NCBI GenBank assembly: GCA_943912265.1
Contig: CALTTS010000001.1
Location: 245,383 to 309,382, forward strand
Direction: 5' to 3'
DNA from: an uncultured Xanthomonas sp.
Lineage (GTDB): Bacteria > Pseudomonadota > Gammaproteobacteria > Xanthomonadales > Xanthomonadaceae
Length of the DNA stretch: 64,000 nt
Part shown: positions 8,634 to 16,060 of the stretch, piece by piece
Position numbering within the stretch: position 1 is the first letter of the stretch
Layout: each line of letters begins with the position of its first letter
Program-made: the position numbers and the translations under genes
The notes under the pieces: generated by a model
Told to the model about the DNA's origin: nothing
The model's input: the letters and a program-made list of their open reading frames with translations, nothing else
Database searches by the model: none

Positions 8634-10771
8634 AACGCGCGCGCTTCGGCCTGCAGGGGCATTTCCTGCTGGCCTCGACGCTGGCGCTGCTGGTGGTGCT
8701 GGCCATCGTCGCCCTGTTGCTGCAGCGCCAGTCGGCCCTGCAGCGGGAGACCGACCGGGCCAGCCACGCGGTCATCCACGAACTGTACGAGCAGAACCTG
8801 CGCGACCGCGGCCAGTCGCTGACCCGCATGCTCGCCGATGCGCTGCGCAACCCGCTGTACTACGCGGACCTGGACGAGATCGGCTCGATCGTGCGCGGCG
8901 TGCGCGGCCAGGACAACGTCGGCTACGTGCTGGTCTACGACGACCGCGGCCGGGTCGTCAGCGACGGTTCGCTCGACATCCCCGGCTACGGCCTGCGCAT
9001 GGACGACCCGCTGGCGGCCGGGGCGATCGCGGCGACCGGGCTGAAGGTGCAGCGCTCGGCCGCGTACTACGACGTGTCCGCGCCGATCATGATCGGCAAC
9101 CAGCACATCGGCGGCGTGCGCGTCGGCATCCGCCTGGCCGAGGTCCGGGACTACGAGAACCGCGCCGGCACGCGCATGCATGCGCAGCTGGCGAAGGTGG
9201 GGCAGCGCCATCTCGGGCTGGTGGCGGCGCTGCTGGCGCTGCTGTGCGGCGTGGCGGTGCTGGCCATCTGGTACGCGCAGCGCATGCTGGTGCGGCCGAT
9301 GCGCTGGCTGGCCGAGTCCGCGCAGCGGATCGAGAATGGCGACTACGCCATCGAGGCGCGCGAGGAACACCGCCAGGACGAGGTCGGCGACCTGGTCCGC
9401 GCGTTCGAGCGGATGCGCGCCAGCATCGAGCGGCACGACCGCGAGATCCGCCACCTGGCCTACACCGACGCGCTGACCGGCCTGCCCAACCGGGTGGCGT
9501 TCCGCGAGCGGCTCGACCACTGGCTGATGCTGTGCGAGGACAGCCGCCTGCAGATGGCGCTGCTGTTCATCGACATCGACGACTTCAAGCGGGTCAACGA
9601 CACGCTCGGCCACGAGGCCGGCGACGAGGTGCTGCTGCAGTTCGCCAACCGCATCGGCGGGGCGGTGCGCGGCGTGGCCGACGACGCCGCGATGGTGGCC
9701 CGGCTGGGCGGCGACGAATTCGTGATCCTCGTGCAGGGCACCGGCCTGCGCGAGGTCGCCGCGCGGCTGGCCGCGCGGCTGGTGGCCGACCTCGGCCGGC
9801 CGCTGGCGGTGCAGGACCGCCAGGTGTTCCTCGGCGCCTCGATCGGCGTGACCCTGTTCCCGGAGGACGCCGCCGGCGCCACCGCGCTGCTGAAGAACGG
9901 CGACATCGCCATGTACCAGGCGAAGGTGGCGGGCAAGAACTGCTACCGCTTCTACAGCCGGGCGATGAACCATGCGGTGGAGCGGCGCGCCCAGCTCGAG
10001 GAGGAACTGCGCGGCGCCTGGGACCGCGGCGAGATGAGCCTGGTCTACCAGCCGATCTTCAGCGCCGAGACCGGGCTGCTGGCCGGTGCCGAGGCCTTGC
10101 TGCGCTGGAGCCATCCGGTGCTGGGCACGGTGGCGCCGTCGGTGTTCATCGACGTGGCCGAGCAGAGCGGGCTGATCGAGGCGATCGGCCCGAACGTGCT
10201 GCGCGTGGCCTGCCGCGAGGCCGCCGGCTGGCGCCGCCCGGCCGGTGCGCCGCCGCTGTTCATCTCGGTCAACGTCTCGCCGCGGCAGCTGCGGCGCGGC
10301 GACCTGGTCGAGATCGTCGGCGAATGCCTGGACAGCAGCGGGCTGCTGGCCTCGCAGCTGCACCTGGAGCTGACCGAGACGGCGGTGATCGACGACGAGA
10401 TGCAGGCCTCCAACCTGCTGGCCAAGCTGCACGGTGCCGGCATCAAGGTGTGGCTGGACGACTTCGGCACCGGCTTCTCCGGGCTGAGCTACCTCAAGCG
10501 GGTGCCGGTGGACGGGGTCAAGATCGACCGCAGCTTCGTCGTCGACCTGCCGCGCGACCCGGACGATCTGGCGCTGACCACGGCGATCATCTCGATGGCC
10601 CATTCGCTGGGCATCACCGTGGTGGCCGAGGGCATCGAGAAGCGGGACCAGTACGAACTGCTGCGCGAACGCGGTTGCGACCTGATGCAGGGCTACTGGA
10701 TGAGCCATCCGCTCACCGCCGACGAATTCGCGGCCCTGCTGGCGCAGCCGCCGCGCGACATCGCCGGCTGA
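8630..10771 (+). CDS. membrane sensor with tandem GGDEF and EAL domains (c-di-GMP turnover)
   Basis: The 713-residue product has membrane helices at about 12-31 and 196-217 enclosing a periplasmic domain of about 165 residues, a HAMP-like linker (about 218-270), GGDEF (motif GGDEF 360-364) and EAL (motif EAL 488-490, then SVNVSPRQL, LELTET, LDDFGTG near 610, VKIDRSF, VVAEGIE, MQGYW). All expected EAL catalytic residues are visible, so phosphodiesterase activity is likely. The GGDEF motif is intact, but the inhibitory RxxD site is absent at the usual spacing. The start at 8630 overlaps the stop of the binding-protein gene. I infer that ligand sensing by that partner sets its activity; the net direction is unknown. 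Confidence 0.93.
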   Translation: MKRARFGLQGHFLLASTLALLVVLAIVALLLQRQSALQRETDRASHAVIHELYEQNLRDRGQSLTRMLADALRNPLYYADLDEIGSIVRGVRGQDNVGYVLVYDDRGRVVSDGSLDIPGYGLRMDDPLAAGAIAATGLKVQRSAAYYDVSAPIMIGNQHIGGVRVGIRLAEVRDYENRAGTRMHAQLAKVGQRHLGLVAALLALLCGVAVLAIWYAQRMLVRPMRWLAESAQRIENGDYAIEAREEHRQDEVGDLVRAFERMRASIERHDREIRHLAYTDALTGLPNRVAFRERLDHWLMLCEDSRLQMALLFIDIDDFKRVNDTLGHEAGDEVLLQFANRIGGAVRGVADDAAMVARLGGDEFVILVQGTGLREVAARLAARLVADLGRPLAVQDRQVFLGASIGVTLFPEDAAGATALLKNGDIAMYQAKVAGKNCYRFYSRAMNHAVERRAQLEEELRGAWDRGEMSLVYQPIFSAETGLLAGAEALLRWSHPVLGTVAPSVFIDVAEQSGLIEAIGPNVLRVACREAAGWRRPAGAPPLFISVNVSPRQLRRGDLVEIVGECLDSSGLLASQLHLELTETAVIDDEMQASNLLAKLHGAGIKVWLDDFGTGFSGLSYLKRVPVDGVKIDRSFVVDLPRDPDDLALTTAIISMAHSLGITVVAEGIEKRDQYELLRERGCDLMQGYWMSHPLTADEFAALLAQPPRDIAG

Positions 10772-10790
10772 GGCCCGGCGGGGCCGGTGT

Positions 10791-11426
10791 TCAGCCGGCC
10801 AGGCGCTGGAGCCAGCCGGCGCCGAGCTCGACGAGGTTGCCGGACAGCACGCCGCATGCGACCACGGCGGCGATGCCGGCGGCCCATGCCAGCAGCAGCA
10901 CCACGCCGTCGCGCTCGAGCAGGGCCAGCGCGAACACCAGCAGCAGGCCGCCGAACAGGTAGTTGGTGAACGGGATTGGCAGCGCCAGCAGCAGGCCGAG
11001 CAGCACCAGCAGCAGGCCGCTGAAACGGCGGCCTGCCGTGCCGGTCAGCGGCGCCAGGCGCGGTTTCAGCAGGCGGTCGAGCCGGTCCAGCCAGCGCGAC
11101 GCGGCGCCGACGAAGCGTGCCACGGTGTGCCGCTTCGGGCCGCGCCGGCCGAGCGGGCCGGGCAGCCACGGCCGCCGCAGGCCCGCCAGCATCTGCGCCC
11201 CGACCAGCATCACCAGCGGGCCGCTGATCGCGCCGGCCACGCCGGGGATGGGGATGAACGAGGGGATGATCGCGATCAGCAGGAACATGCCGAAGGCGCT
11301 GTCCTGCAGGTCGCCGAGGATCGCCCGCAGCGTCAGCACCTCGTCGGCGTCGCCGCTGCGGGCCAGTTCGAGCAGCGCGGCGATGCCGTCGCCGCGCGGC
11401 CCGCCGGCGTCAGCCGGTGAGCTCAT
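10791..11426 (-). CDS. ExoD-family membrane protein
   Basis: The 211-residue protein resembles Sinorhizobium ExoD, a family linked to exopolysaccharide synthesis whose biochemical role is not settled. The segment IAIIPSFIPIPGVAGAISGPLVMLVGAQMLAG is the characteristic family core, and three further hydrophobic segments follow (about 135-200). The start at 11426 lies 17 bases inside the end of the upstream CorC-type gene, so the two minus-strand genes are probably translationally coupled. Confidence 0.85.
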   Translation of the reverse strand: MSSPADAGGPRGDGIAALLELARSGDADEVLTLRAILGDLQDSAFGMFLLIAIIPSFIPIPGVAGAISGPLVMLVGAQMLAGLRRPWLPGPLGRRGPKRHTVARFVGAASRWLDRLDRLLKPRLAPLTGTAGRRFSGLLLVLLGLLLALPIPFTNYLFGGLLLVFALALLERDGVVLLLAWAAGIAAVVACGVLSGNLVELGAGWLQRLAG

Positions 11427-12720
11427 CGGCGTCTTCGTCCGGCAGCCTGCGCAGCAGCAGCTTGTCGATGCGGGCGCCGTCGAGGTCGACGATCTCGATC
11501 CGCCAGCCGGCCCAGTCGAAGGATTCGCCGACGTGCGGGATGCGGCCGAAATGCTCGATGCACATGCCGGCCAGGGTGTGGTAATCGGCGTCCTCGCCGT
11601 CGGGCAGGACCACGCCGCCCATCACTTCGCGCAGGTCGTCGGTGGGCAGCGAACCGTCCACCAGCAGCGAGCCGTCCTCGCGGGTCACCACCAGCGCGTC
11701 CTCGTCGGCGTTCTCCGGCGCCTGCAGGCGCCCGACCACCGCGCCCATCAGGTCGCTGATCGTCACCAGCCCCTGGATCTCGCCATATTCGTCCACCACC
11801 AGCGCCATCGAATGCTGCTCTTCGCGGAAGATCTCCAGCAGCTTCATCGAATGGGTGGATTCGGACACGAACAGCGGCTCGCGCAGCTTGCTGAAAAGCT
11901 CCGCTTCCAGGTTGTCGAAGCGGCCGACCAGCGATTTGACCTCGAGGATGCCCAGCACGTCCTCGTCGCTGCCGCGGTACACCGGGAAGCGCGAGAACTG
12001 GCTTTCGCGCATGGTCTCCAGGTTTTCCTCGAGCGTGGCGGTGGTGTCGAGCCAGGCGATGCGGTTGCGCGGCGTCATCAGGCTGTCGGCGGTGCGGTCG
12101 CCCAGGCGCAGCACCCGGTTCATCATGTTGCGCTCGTCGTCGTCGATCACGCCCTGCTCGTGGCTTTCGGCCACCAGCATGCGGATTTCCTCTTCGCTGA
12201 CGGTCACGCTCTCGTCCTTGCCCAGGCCCAGCAGGCGCAGCACGATGCGGGTGGTCCAGGCCAGCAGCCGGACCGCCGGCGCAGCGACCCACGCCAGCCA
12301 GCCCATCGGCACGGCGACGATGCAGGCGAAGGCTTCCGGCCGGGTCAGCGCCAGCCGCTTGGGCACCAGCTCGCCGAGGGTCAGGGTCAGGAAGGTGATC
12401 AGCGCGACCGCGATCACCTTGCCGATCACCACCGCGTAGGGCAGGGCCGGGATGGCGATGGCCAGGCGCTCGCCGATGACGTCGCCGATCGCGTCGCCGC
12501 CCAGCAAGCCGGTCAGAACGCCGGTCAGGGTGATGCCGATCTGCACCGCGGAAAGGAAATTCTCGGGGTTTTCGGCAAGCGCCAGCGCCTTGGTGGCGCG
12601 CTTGCTGGTGGCCGCCATCTGTTTGAGGCGGCTCTTGCGCGAGGTCATCAGCGCCATTTCGGACATGGCGAAGAAGCCGTTCATCAGCACCAAGGCAAGA
12701 ACGAGCAGCAGTTCAAGCAT
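11410..12720 (-). CDS. CorC/HlyC-type CNNM-CBS transporter (hemolysin family)
   Basis: The protein has 436 residues from ATG 12720, which has GAGGAG about ten bases upstream; a GTG at 12744 would add eight residues. Domain order: an N-terminal CNNM/DUF21 membrane domain (about 1-180, opening MLELLLVLALVLMNGFFAMSE), a CBS pair (about 205-330, including TPRNRIAWLD and VDEYGEIQGLVTISDLMGA), then a CorC_HlyC domain to the C-terminus. The family is associated with Mg or Co efflux and ion homeostasis; true hemolytic activity is not implied. The neighbouring exoD-like gene overlaps its 3' end. Confidence 0.9.
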   Translation of the reverse strand: MLELLLVLALVLMNGFFAMSEMALMTSRKSRLKQMAATSKRATKALALAENPENFLSAVQIGITLTGVLTGLLGGDAIGDVIGERLAIAIPALPYAVVIGKVIAVALITFLTLTLGELVPKRLALTRPEAFACIVAVPMGWLAWVAAPAVRLLAWTTRIVLRLLGLGKDESVTVSEEEIRMLVAESHEQGVIDDDERNMMNRVLRLGDRTADSLMTPRNRIAWLDTTATLEENLETMRESQFSRFPVYRGSDEDVLGILEVKSLVGRFDNLEAELFSKLREPLFVSESTHSMKLLEIFREEQHSMALVVDEYGEIQGLVTISDLMGAVVGRLQAPENADEDALVVTREDGSLLVDGSLPTDDLREVMGGVVLPDGEDADYHTLAGMCIEHFGRIPHVGESFDWAGWRIEIVDLDGARIDKLLLRRLPDEDADELTG

Positions 12721-12922
12721 GCGTGCAGACTCCTCTGTCACCACGCAGGCGCGTCAGGCGGGGGGAAGGCATGGCCGCGTCGGGGCGGGCGGGAGGCTGG
12801 GGATGGTCGTCCATAGGATGCGCCCGGGGGCGCAGGCGGCATCTTAGCAAACCCGCGAGGCGGGCCAAGCGGCCAGCTGAACGGCCGGCCCGGAAGCGCC
12901 GGAGGTCGCATGCCTGCCGGAA

Positions 12923-12944
12923 CGGTCACTTAACCGTCATAATT
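12923..12944 (+). promoter_or_regulatory. Pho-box-like direct repeat before DUF47-Pit operon
   Basis: Two adjacent 11-base units, CGGTCACTTAA (12923-12933) and CCGTCATAATT (12934-12944), fit the Pho box layout of a CTGTCAT-like heptamer plus four AT-rich bases, repeated head to tail (5/7 and 6/7 matches). CATAAT at 12939-12944 could double as a -10 hexamer, so PhoB binding might repress. In Sinorhizobium meliloti the equivalent orfA-pit operon is negatively controlled by PhoB. The site lies 44 bases before the DUF47 start. Confidence 0.45.
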
Positions 12945-12987
12945 CGCGGCTGCGCCGTCCCTTCCCCGACGGCTGACCCAGGATCCC

Positions 12988-13614
12988 ATGTTCTCGTTGC
13001 AGACCATCTTCGGCTCCGGCAAGCAGTTCTACGTCTTGCTGGACGAGGCCGCGCAGGCCGCCTACGACAGCACCACCGCCCTGTACGCCATGCTCAAGGC
13101 GCCCGAGCAGGCGCACGCGCTGGATGCGTTCAAGCTGGCCCGGCAGCGCGAGCGCGCCGCCTCGGACAAGATCGGCCAGGCGCTGGTGGACAGCTTCATC
13201 ACCCCGATCGAGCGCGAGGACATCGAGGCGCTGGCCTCGGCCCTGTACAAGATCCCCAAGCAGGTGGAGAAGTTCGCCGACCGCTACATGCTGGCCAAGC
13301 AGCAGCTGGCGGCGATCGACTTCGCCCCGCGCGCGGCGATGCTCGAGCAGGCCGCCGCCGTGGTGGTGGACATGGTCAGGGACCTGCAGAAGATGAACCT
13401 GGACCGGATGACCACGCTCAACGAGAAGCTGCGCGTGCTCGAGGCCGAGGCCGACCGGCTGATGCTGGAGCTGTACCGGGACGTGTATTCCGGCCAGCTC
13501 GACGTGCGCGAGATGTTCCTGCTCAAGGAGTTCTTCGAGATCCTGGAGAAGGCCATCGACCGCTGCCGCGAGGCTGGCGTGGTGGCCTACCAGATCGTGC
13601 TCAAGCATTCGTGA
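12988..13614 (+). CDS. DUF47/PhoU-like protein, Pit accessory
   Basis: The 208-residue, mostly helical cytoplasmic protein belongs to the DUF47 family related to PhoU. Such proteins are encoded next to Pit phosphate transporters and are thought to tune them. Visible family features are the helix-rich N-terminus (EAAQAAYDSTTALYAML), the metal-site-like segment SFITPIEREDIEALASALYKIPKQVEKFADRY, and a long helical C-terminus. The Pit gene follows 109 bases later on the same strand. A Pho-box-like site lies upstream. Confidence 0.9.
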   Translation: MFSLQTIFGSGKQFYVLLDEAAQAAYDSTTALYAMLKAPEQAHALDAFKLARQRERAASDKIGQALVDSFITPIEREDIEALASALYKIPKQVEKFADRYMLAKQQLAAIDFAPRAAMLEQAAAVVVDMVRDLQKMNLDRMTTLNEKLRVLEAEADRLMLELYRDVYSGQLDVREMFLLKEFFEILEKAIDRCREAGVVAYQIVLKHS

Positions 13615-13723
13615 TGGACAGGTCGCGGATCGTTTGCGTTCCCGGCCCCGGGGCGCGCTGCCACGTCTCCCGTCCCGCTGCCGGGCGGCGCGCCTTCCCC
13701 CTCGGTGCAAGGGGAGGCATGCC

Positions 13724-14845
13724 ATGCTGACCCTGGTACTGGTGGTGATCTTCGCCGCGCTGGTGTTCGAGTTCATCAACGGCTTCCACGACACCGCCAA
13801 CTCCATCGCCACCGTGGTGGCGACCAAGGTGCTCACCCCGGGCATGGCGGTGATCATGGCCGCCGCCATGAACCTGCTCGGCGCGCTGACCGGCACCGCG
13901 GTGGCGCTGACCATCTCCTCGGGCCTGCTCGACAGCGACGTGGTGAAGGCCTCGCCGCAGGTGATCCTGTGCGCGCTGCTCGGCGGCATCGCGTGGAACC
14001 TGATCACGTGGTGGAAGGGCTTGCCGTCCTCGTCCTCGCACGCACTGATCGGTGGCCTGTGCGGTGCAGGGCTGGCGGCGGCACACGGCGACTGGAACGC
14101 GCTGGTGTGGTCGCAGAACGTCGGCGACTGGACCCACAACAAGGGCCTGTTGTGGAAGGTGTTCCTGCCGATGATCACCTCGCCGATCGCCGGCTTCGTC
14201 CTCGGCGTGCTGGTGATGCTGCTGCTGTGGGCGATCATCTCGGCGATGGCCAACGCCGGCGGCCCGCTGGCGCGGATGGCGCGGCCGCGCTGGGTCAACG
14301 CGTTCTTCGGCAAGGCGCAGATCATCTCGGCCGCGTACATGGGCTATGCGCACGGCCACAACGATGCGCAGAAGACCATGGGCATCATCGCGATGACGCT
14401 GATCGGCGCCGAGCAGGCCGGCATCTTCGCCGACCTGCCGGGCTGGCTGGGCTTCCTGCACCCGCAGAACCACCACGGCCAGACCATCGCCACGTGGATC
14501 GTGCTGGCCTGCGCGGTGGTGATGGCGCTGGGCACCGCGCTGGGCGGCTGGCGGATCATCAAGACGCTGGGCCACAAGATGGTCAAGCTGCACCCGATCC
14601 ACGGCTTCGCCGCCGAGGTGAGTTCGGCCAGCATCCTGACCCTGGCGGCGCATTTCGGCATGCCGGTGTCCACCACCCACAGCATCTCCACCGCGATCAT
14701 GGGCGTGGGCTTCGCCAAGAACCCCAAGGCGCTGCGGATCGGCGTGATCGAGCGCATCGTGTGGGCGTGGATCCTGACGATCCCGGCCGCCGGCCTGATC
14801 GGCTACCTGGTGCTGCGCCTGTTCCAGCTGTTCGGCTGGCACTGA
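13724..14845 (+). CDS. pit: inorganic phosphate transporter, Pit family
   Basis: Inner-membrane low-affinity phosphate (metal-phosphate) symporter driven by the proton gradient. The 373-residue product has about ten hydrophobic segments and both inverted-repeat signatures of the family: FINGFHDTANSIAT near residue 16 and YAHGHNDAQKTMG near residue 210. SSSHALIGGLCGAGLA and PVSTTHSISTAIMGVG are the two related SxxHxxxG motifs. The start at 13724 has GGGGAGG about seven bases upstream; the frame is open earlier from 13634 but without a ribosome site. It forms an operon with the DUF47 gene. Confidence 0.94.
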   Translation: MLTLVLVVIFAALVFEFINGFHDTANSIATVVATKVLTPGMAVIMAAAMNLLGALTGTAVALTISSGLLDSDVVKASPQVILCALLGGIAWNLITWWKGLPSSSSHALIGGLCGAGLAAAHGDWNALVWSQNVGDWTHNKGLLWKVFLPMITSPIAGFVLGVLVMLLLWAIISAMANAGGPLARMARPRWVNAFFGKAQIISAAYMGYAHGHNDAQKTMGIIAMTLIGAEQAGIFADLPGWLGFLHPQNHHGQTIATWIVLACAVVMALGTALGGWRIIKTLGHKMVKLHPIHGFAAEVSSASILTLAAHFGMPVSTTHSISTAIMGVGFAKNPKALRIGVIERIVWAWILTIPAAGLIGYLVLRLFQLFGWH

Positions 14846-14871
14846 GGCGGCCGTTGCGGCACCCTGCGGCG

Positions 14872-15222
14872 ATGGACGATCCCGTCGCCGCGCGCAGTGC
14901 CGCCATCCTCGCCGCGATCCGCGCCGTGCCGCGCGGGCAGGTGGCCGGCTACGGCGAGATCGCGCGCCGCGCCGGGCTGCCGGGGCGCGCGCGGCTGGTG
15001 GCGCGGCTGCTGGCGGACAACCATGACCCCGCGCTGCCGTGGCACCGGGTGCTGCGTTCGGACGGGCGCATCGCGTTTGCGCAGGGTTCGCGCGGATTCG
15101 ACGAACAGTGCCGGCGGCTGCGCGCCGAGGGCGTGGAGGTGCGCGACGGGCGGGTGCGGCGCGGGCCGCGCGCGGACGACGGGCACGACCTCGATGCCGC
15201 GCTGTGGGGCCCGGGCGGCTGA
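14872..15222 (+). CDS. alkyltransferase-like protein (ATL)
   Basis: The 116-residue protein has the fold of the DNA-binding C-terminal domain of O6-alkylguanine-DNA alkyltransferase: the helix-turn-helix GQVAGYGEIARRAGLPGRARLVARLL, then LPWHRVLRSDGRIAF. Tryptophan 57 takes the place of the alkyl-acceptor cysteine of PCHRV, the hallmark of ATL proteins, which bind alkylated guanine and hand it to nucleotide excision repair instead of repairing it directly. It lies 26 bases after pit with no strong ribosome site seen. Confidence 0.88.
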   Translation: MDDPVAARSAAILAAIRAVPRGQVAGYGEIARRAGLPGRARLVARLLADNHDPALPWHRVLRSDGRIAFAQGSRGFDEQCRRLRAEGVEVRDGRVRRGPRADDGHDLDAALWGPGG

Positions 15223-15282
15223 GCATTGCCGGCGCCGGCCCGGACGCTATCATGGCGCCCTTCGTTTCTTCCGGGTGCCTGC

Positions 15283-15936
15283 ATGTTCCAGCGAATTCCC
15301 CCCGCGACCCGCGCGCTGCTGATCGCCAACGCGGTGGTATTCCTGCTGCAGTGGGCCACGCGCGATGCCTACTCGGCGCCGTTCGCGCTGTGGCCGGTGG
15401 GCGGCGACGGCTACGGCTCGCCGGGTTTCCTGCCGTGGCAGCTGCTGAGCTACGGCTTCCTGCACGGCGGGTTCGAGCACCTGTTCTTCAACATGCTGGC
15501 ACTGTGGATGTTCGGCGGGCCGCTGGAGCAGACCTGGGGCAGCCGCCGCTTCACCGCCTACTACCTGATCTGCATCGCCGGCGCCGGCCTGTGCCAGCTG
15601 GCGGTGGGCTGGTGGATGGTGCAGGCCGGCAATGCGGCCTACCCGACGCTGGGCGCCTCGGGCGGCGTGTTCGGCCTGCTGCTGGCCTACGGCATGCTGT
15701 TCCCGTACCAGCAGATCATGCTGCTGTTCCCGCCGATCCCGATGAAGGCGCGCACCTTCGTCGTCCTTTACGGCGTGGCCGAGCTGTTCCTCGGGTTCAC
15801 CGGGCTGCAGCCGGGCGTGGCGCACTTCGCCCACCTCGGCGGCATGCTGTTCGGCTGGCTGGTGATCCGCTACTGGCGCGGGCAGCCGCCGTTCGGCGGC
15901 AACCGTCGCAAGCGGCCACCGCTGCGCAGCGTGTGA
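15283..15936 (+). CDS. rhomboid-family intramembrane serine protease
   Basis: The 217-residue inner-membrane protein has six predicted helices. The catalytic dyad is visible as Ser126 in GASGGVFG and His184 in FAHLGGM. HGGFEHLFFNMLALWMFG (61-78) is the family L1/TM2 motif with the oxyanion-hole histidine and asparagine. The start at 15283 gives a normal short N-terminus; the frame is open from 15226 but the extra residues look random. Substrates are unknown. A strong hairpin follows at 16002-16035. Confidence 0.92.
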   Translation: MFQRIPPATRALLIANAVVFLLQWATRDAYSAPFALWPVGGDGYGSPGFLPWQLLSYGFLHGGFEHLFFNMLALWMFGGPLEQTWGSRRFTAYYLICIAGAGLCQLAVGWWMVQAGNAAYPTLGASGGVFGLLLAYGMLFPYQQIMLLFPPIPMKARTFVVLYGVAELFLGFTGLQPGVAHFAHLGGMLFGWLVIRYWRGQPPFGGNRRKRPPLRSV

Positions 15937-16001
15937 CCCGCGCAGGCCCGCCGGTCCTGCCGTCTGCCTGACGGACGCGGGTGGGGTCATCCCGCCGCAT
16001 G

Positions 16002-16035
16002 AACGCGAACGGCGCCTGAGGGCGCCGTTCGCGTT
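16002..16035. terminator. stable hairpin terminator between convergent rhomboid and M13 genes
   Basis: A perfect 15-bp stem (16002-16016 with 16021-16035) closes on the tetraloop TGAG. It sits between two convergent genes, 65 bases after the rhomboid stop and 25 bases beyond the M13 stop, and can serve both. The U tract is short, ending GTTGC on the plus strand. Confidence 0.75.
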
Positions 16036-16060
16036 GCTGCACCGACGGAGCGCGGCCGGC

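Noticed and set aside
9651..9720. c-di-GMP inhibitory site (RxxD) before GGDEF
   Set aside because: At the usual spacing the residues are Asp and Ala; the nearby RGVAD is too far from the motif.
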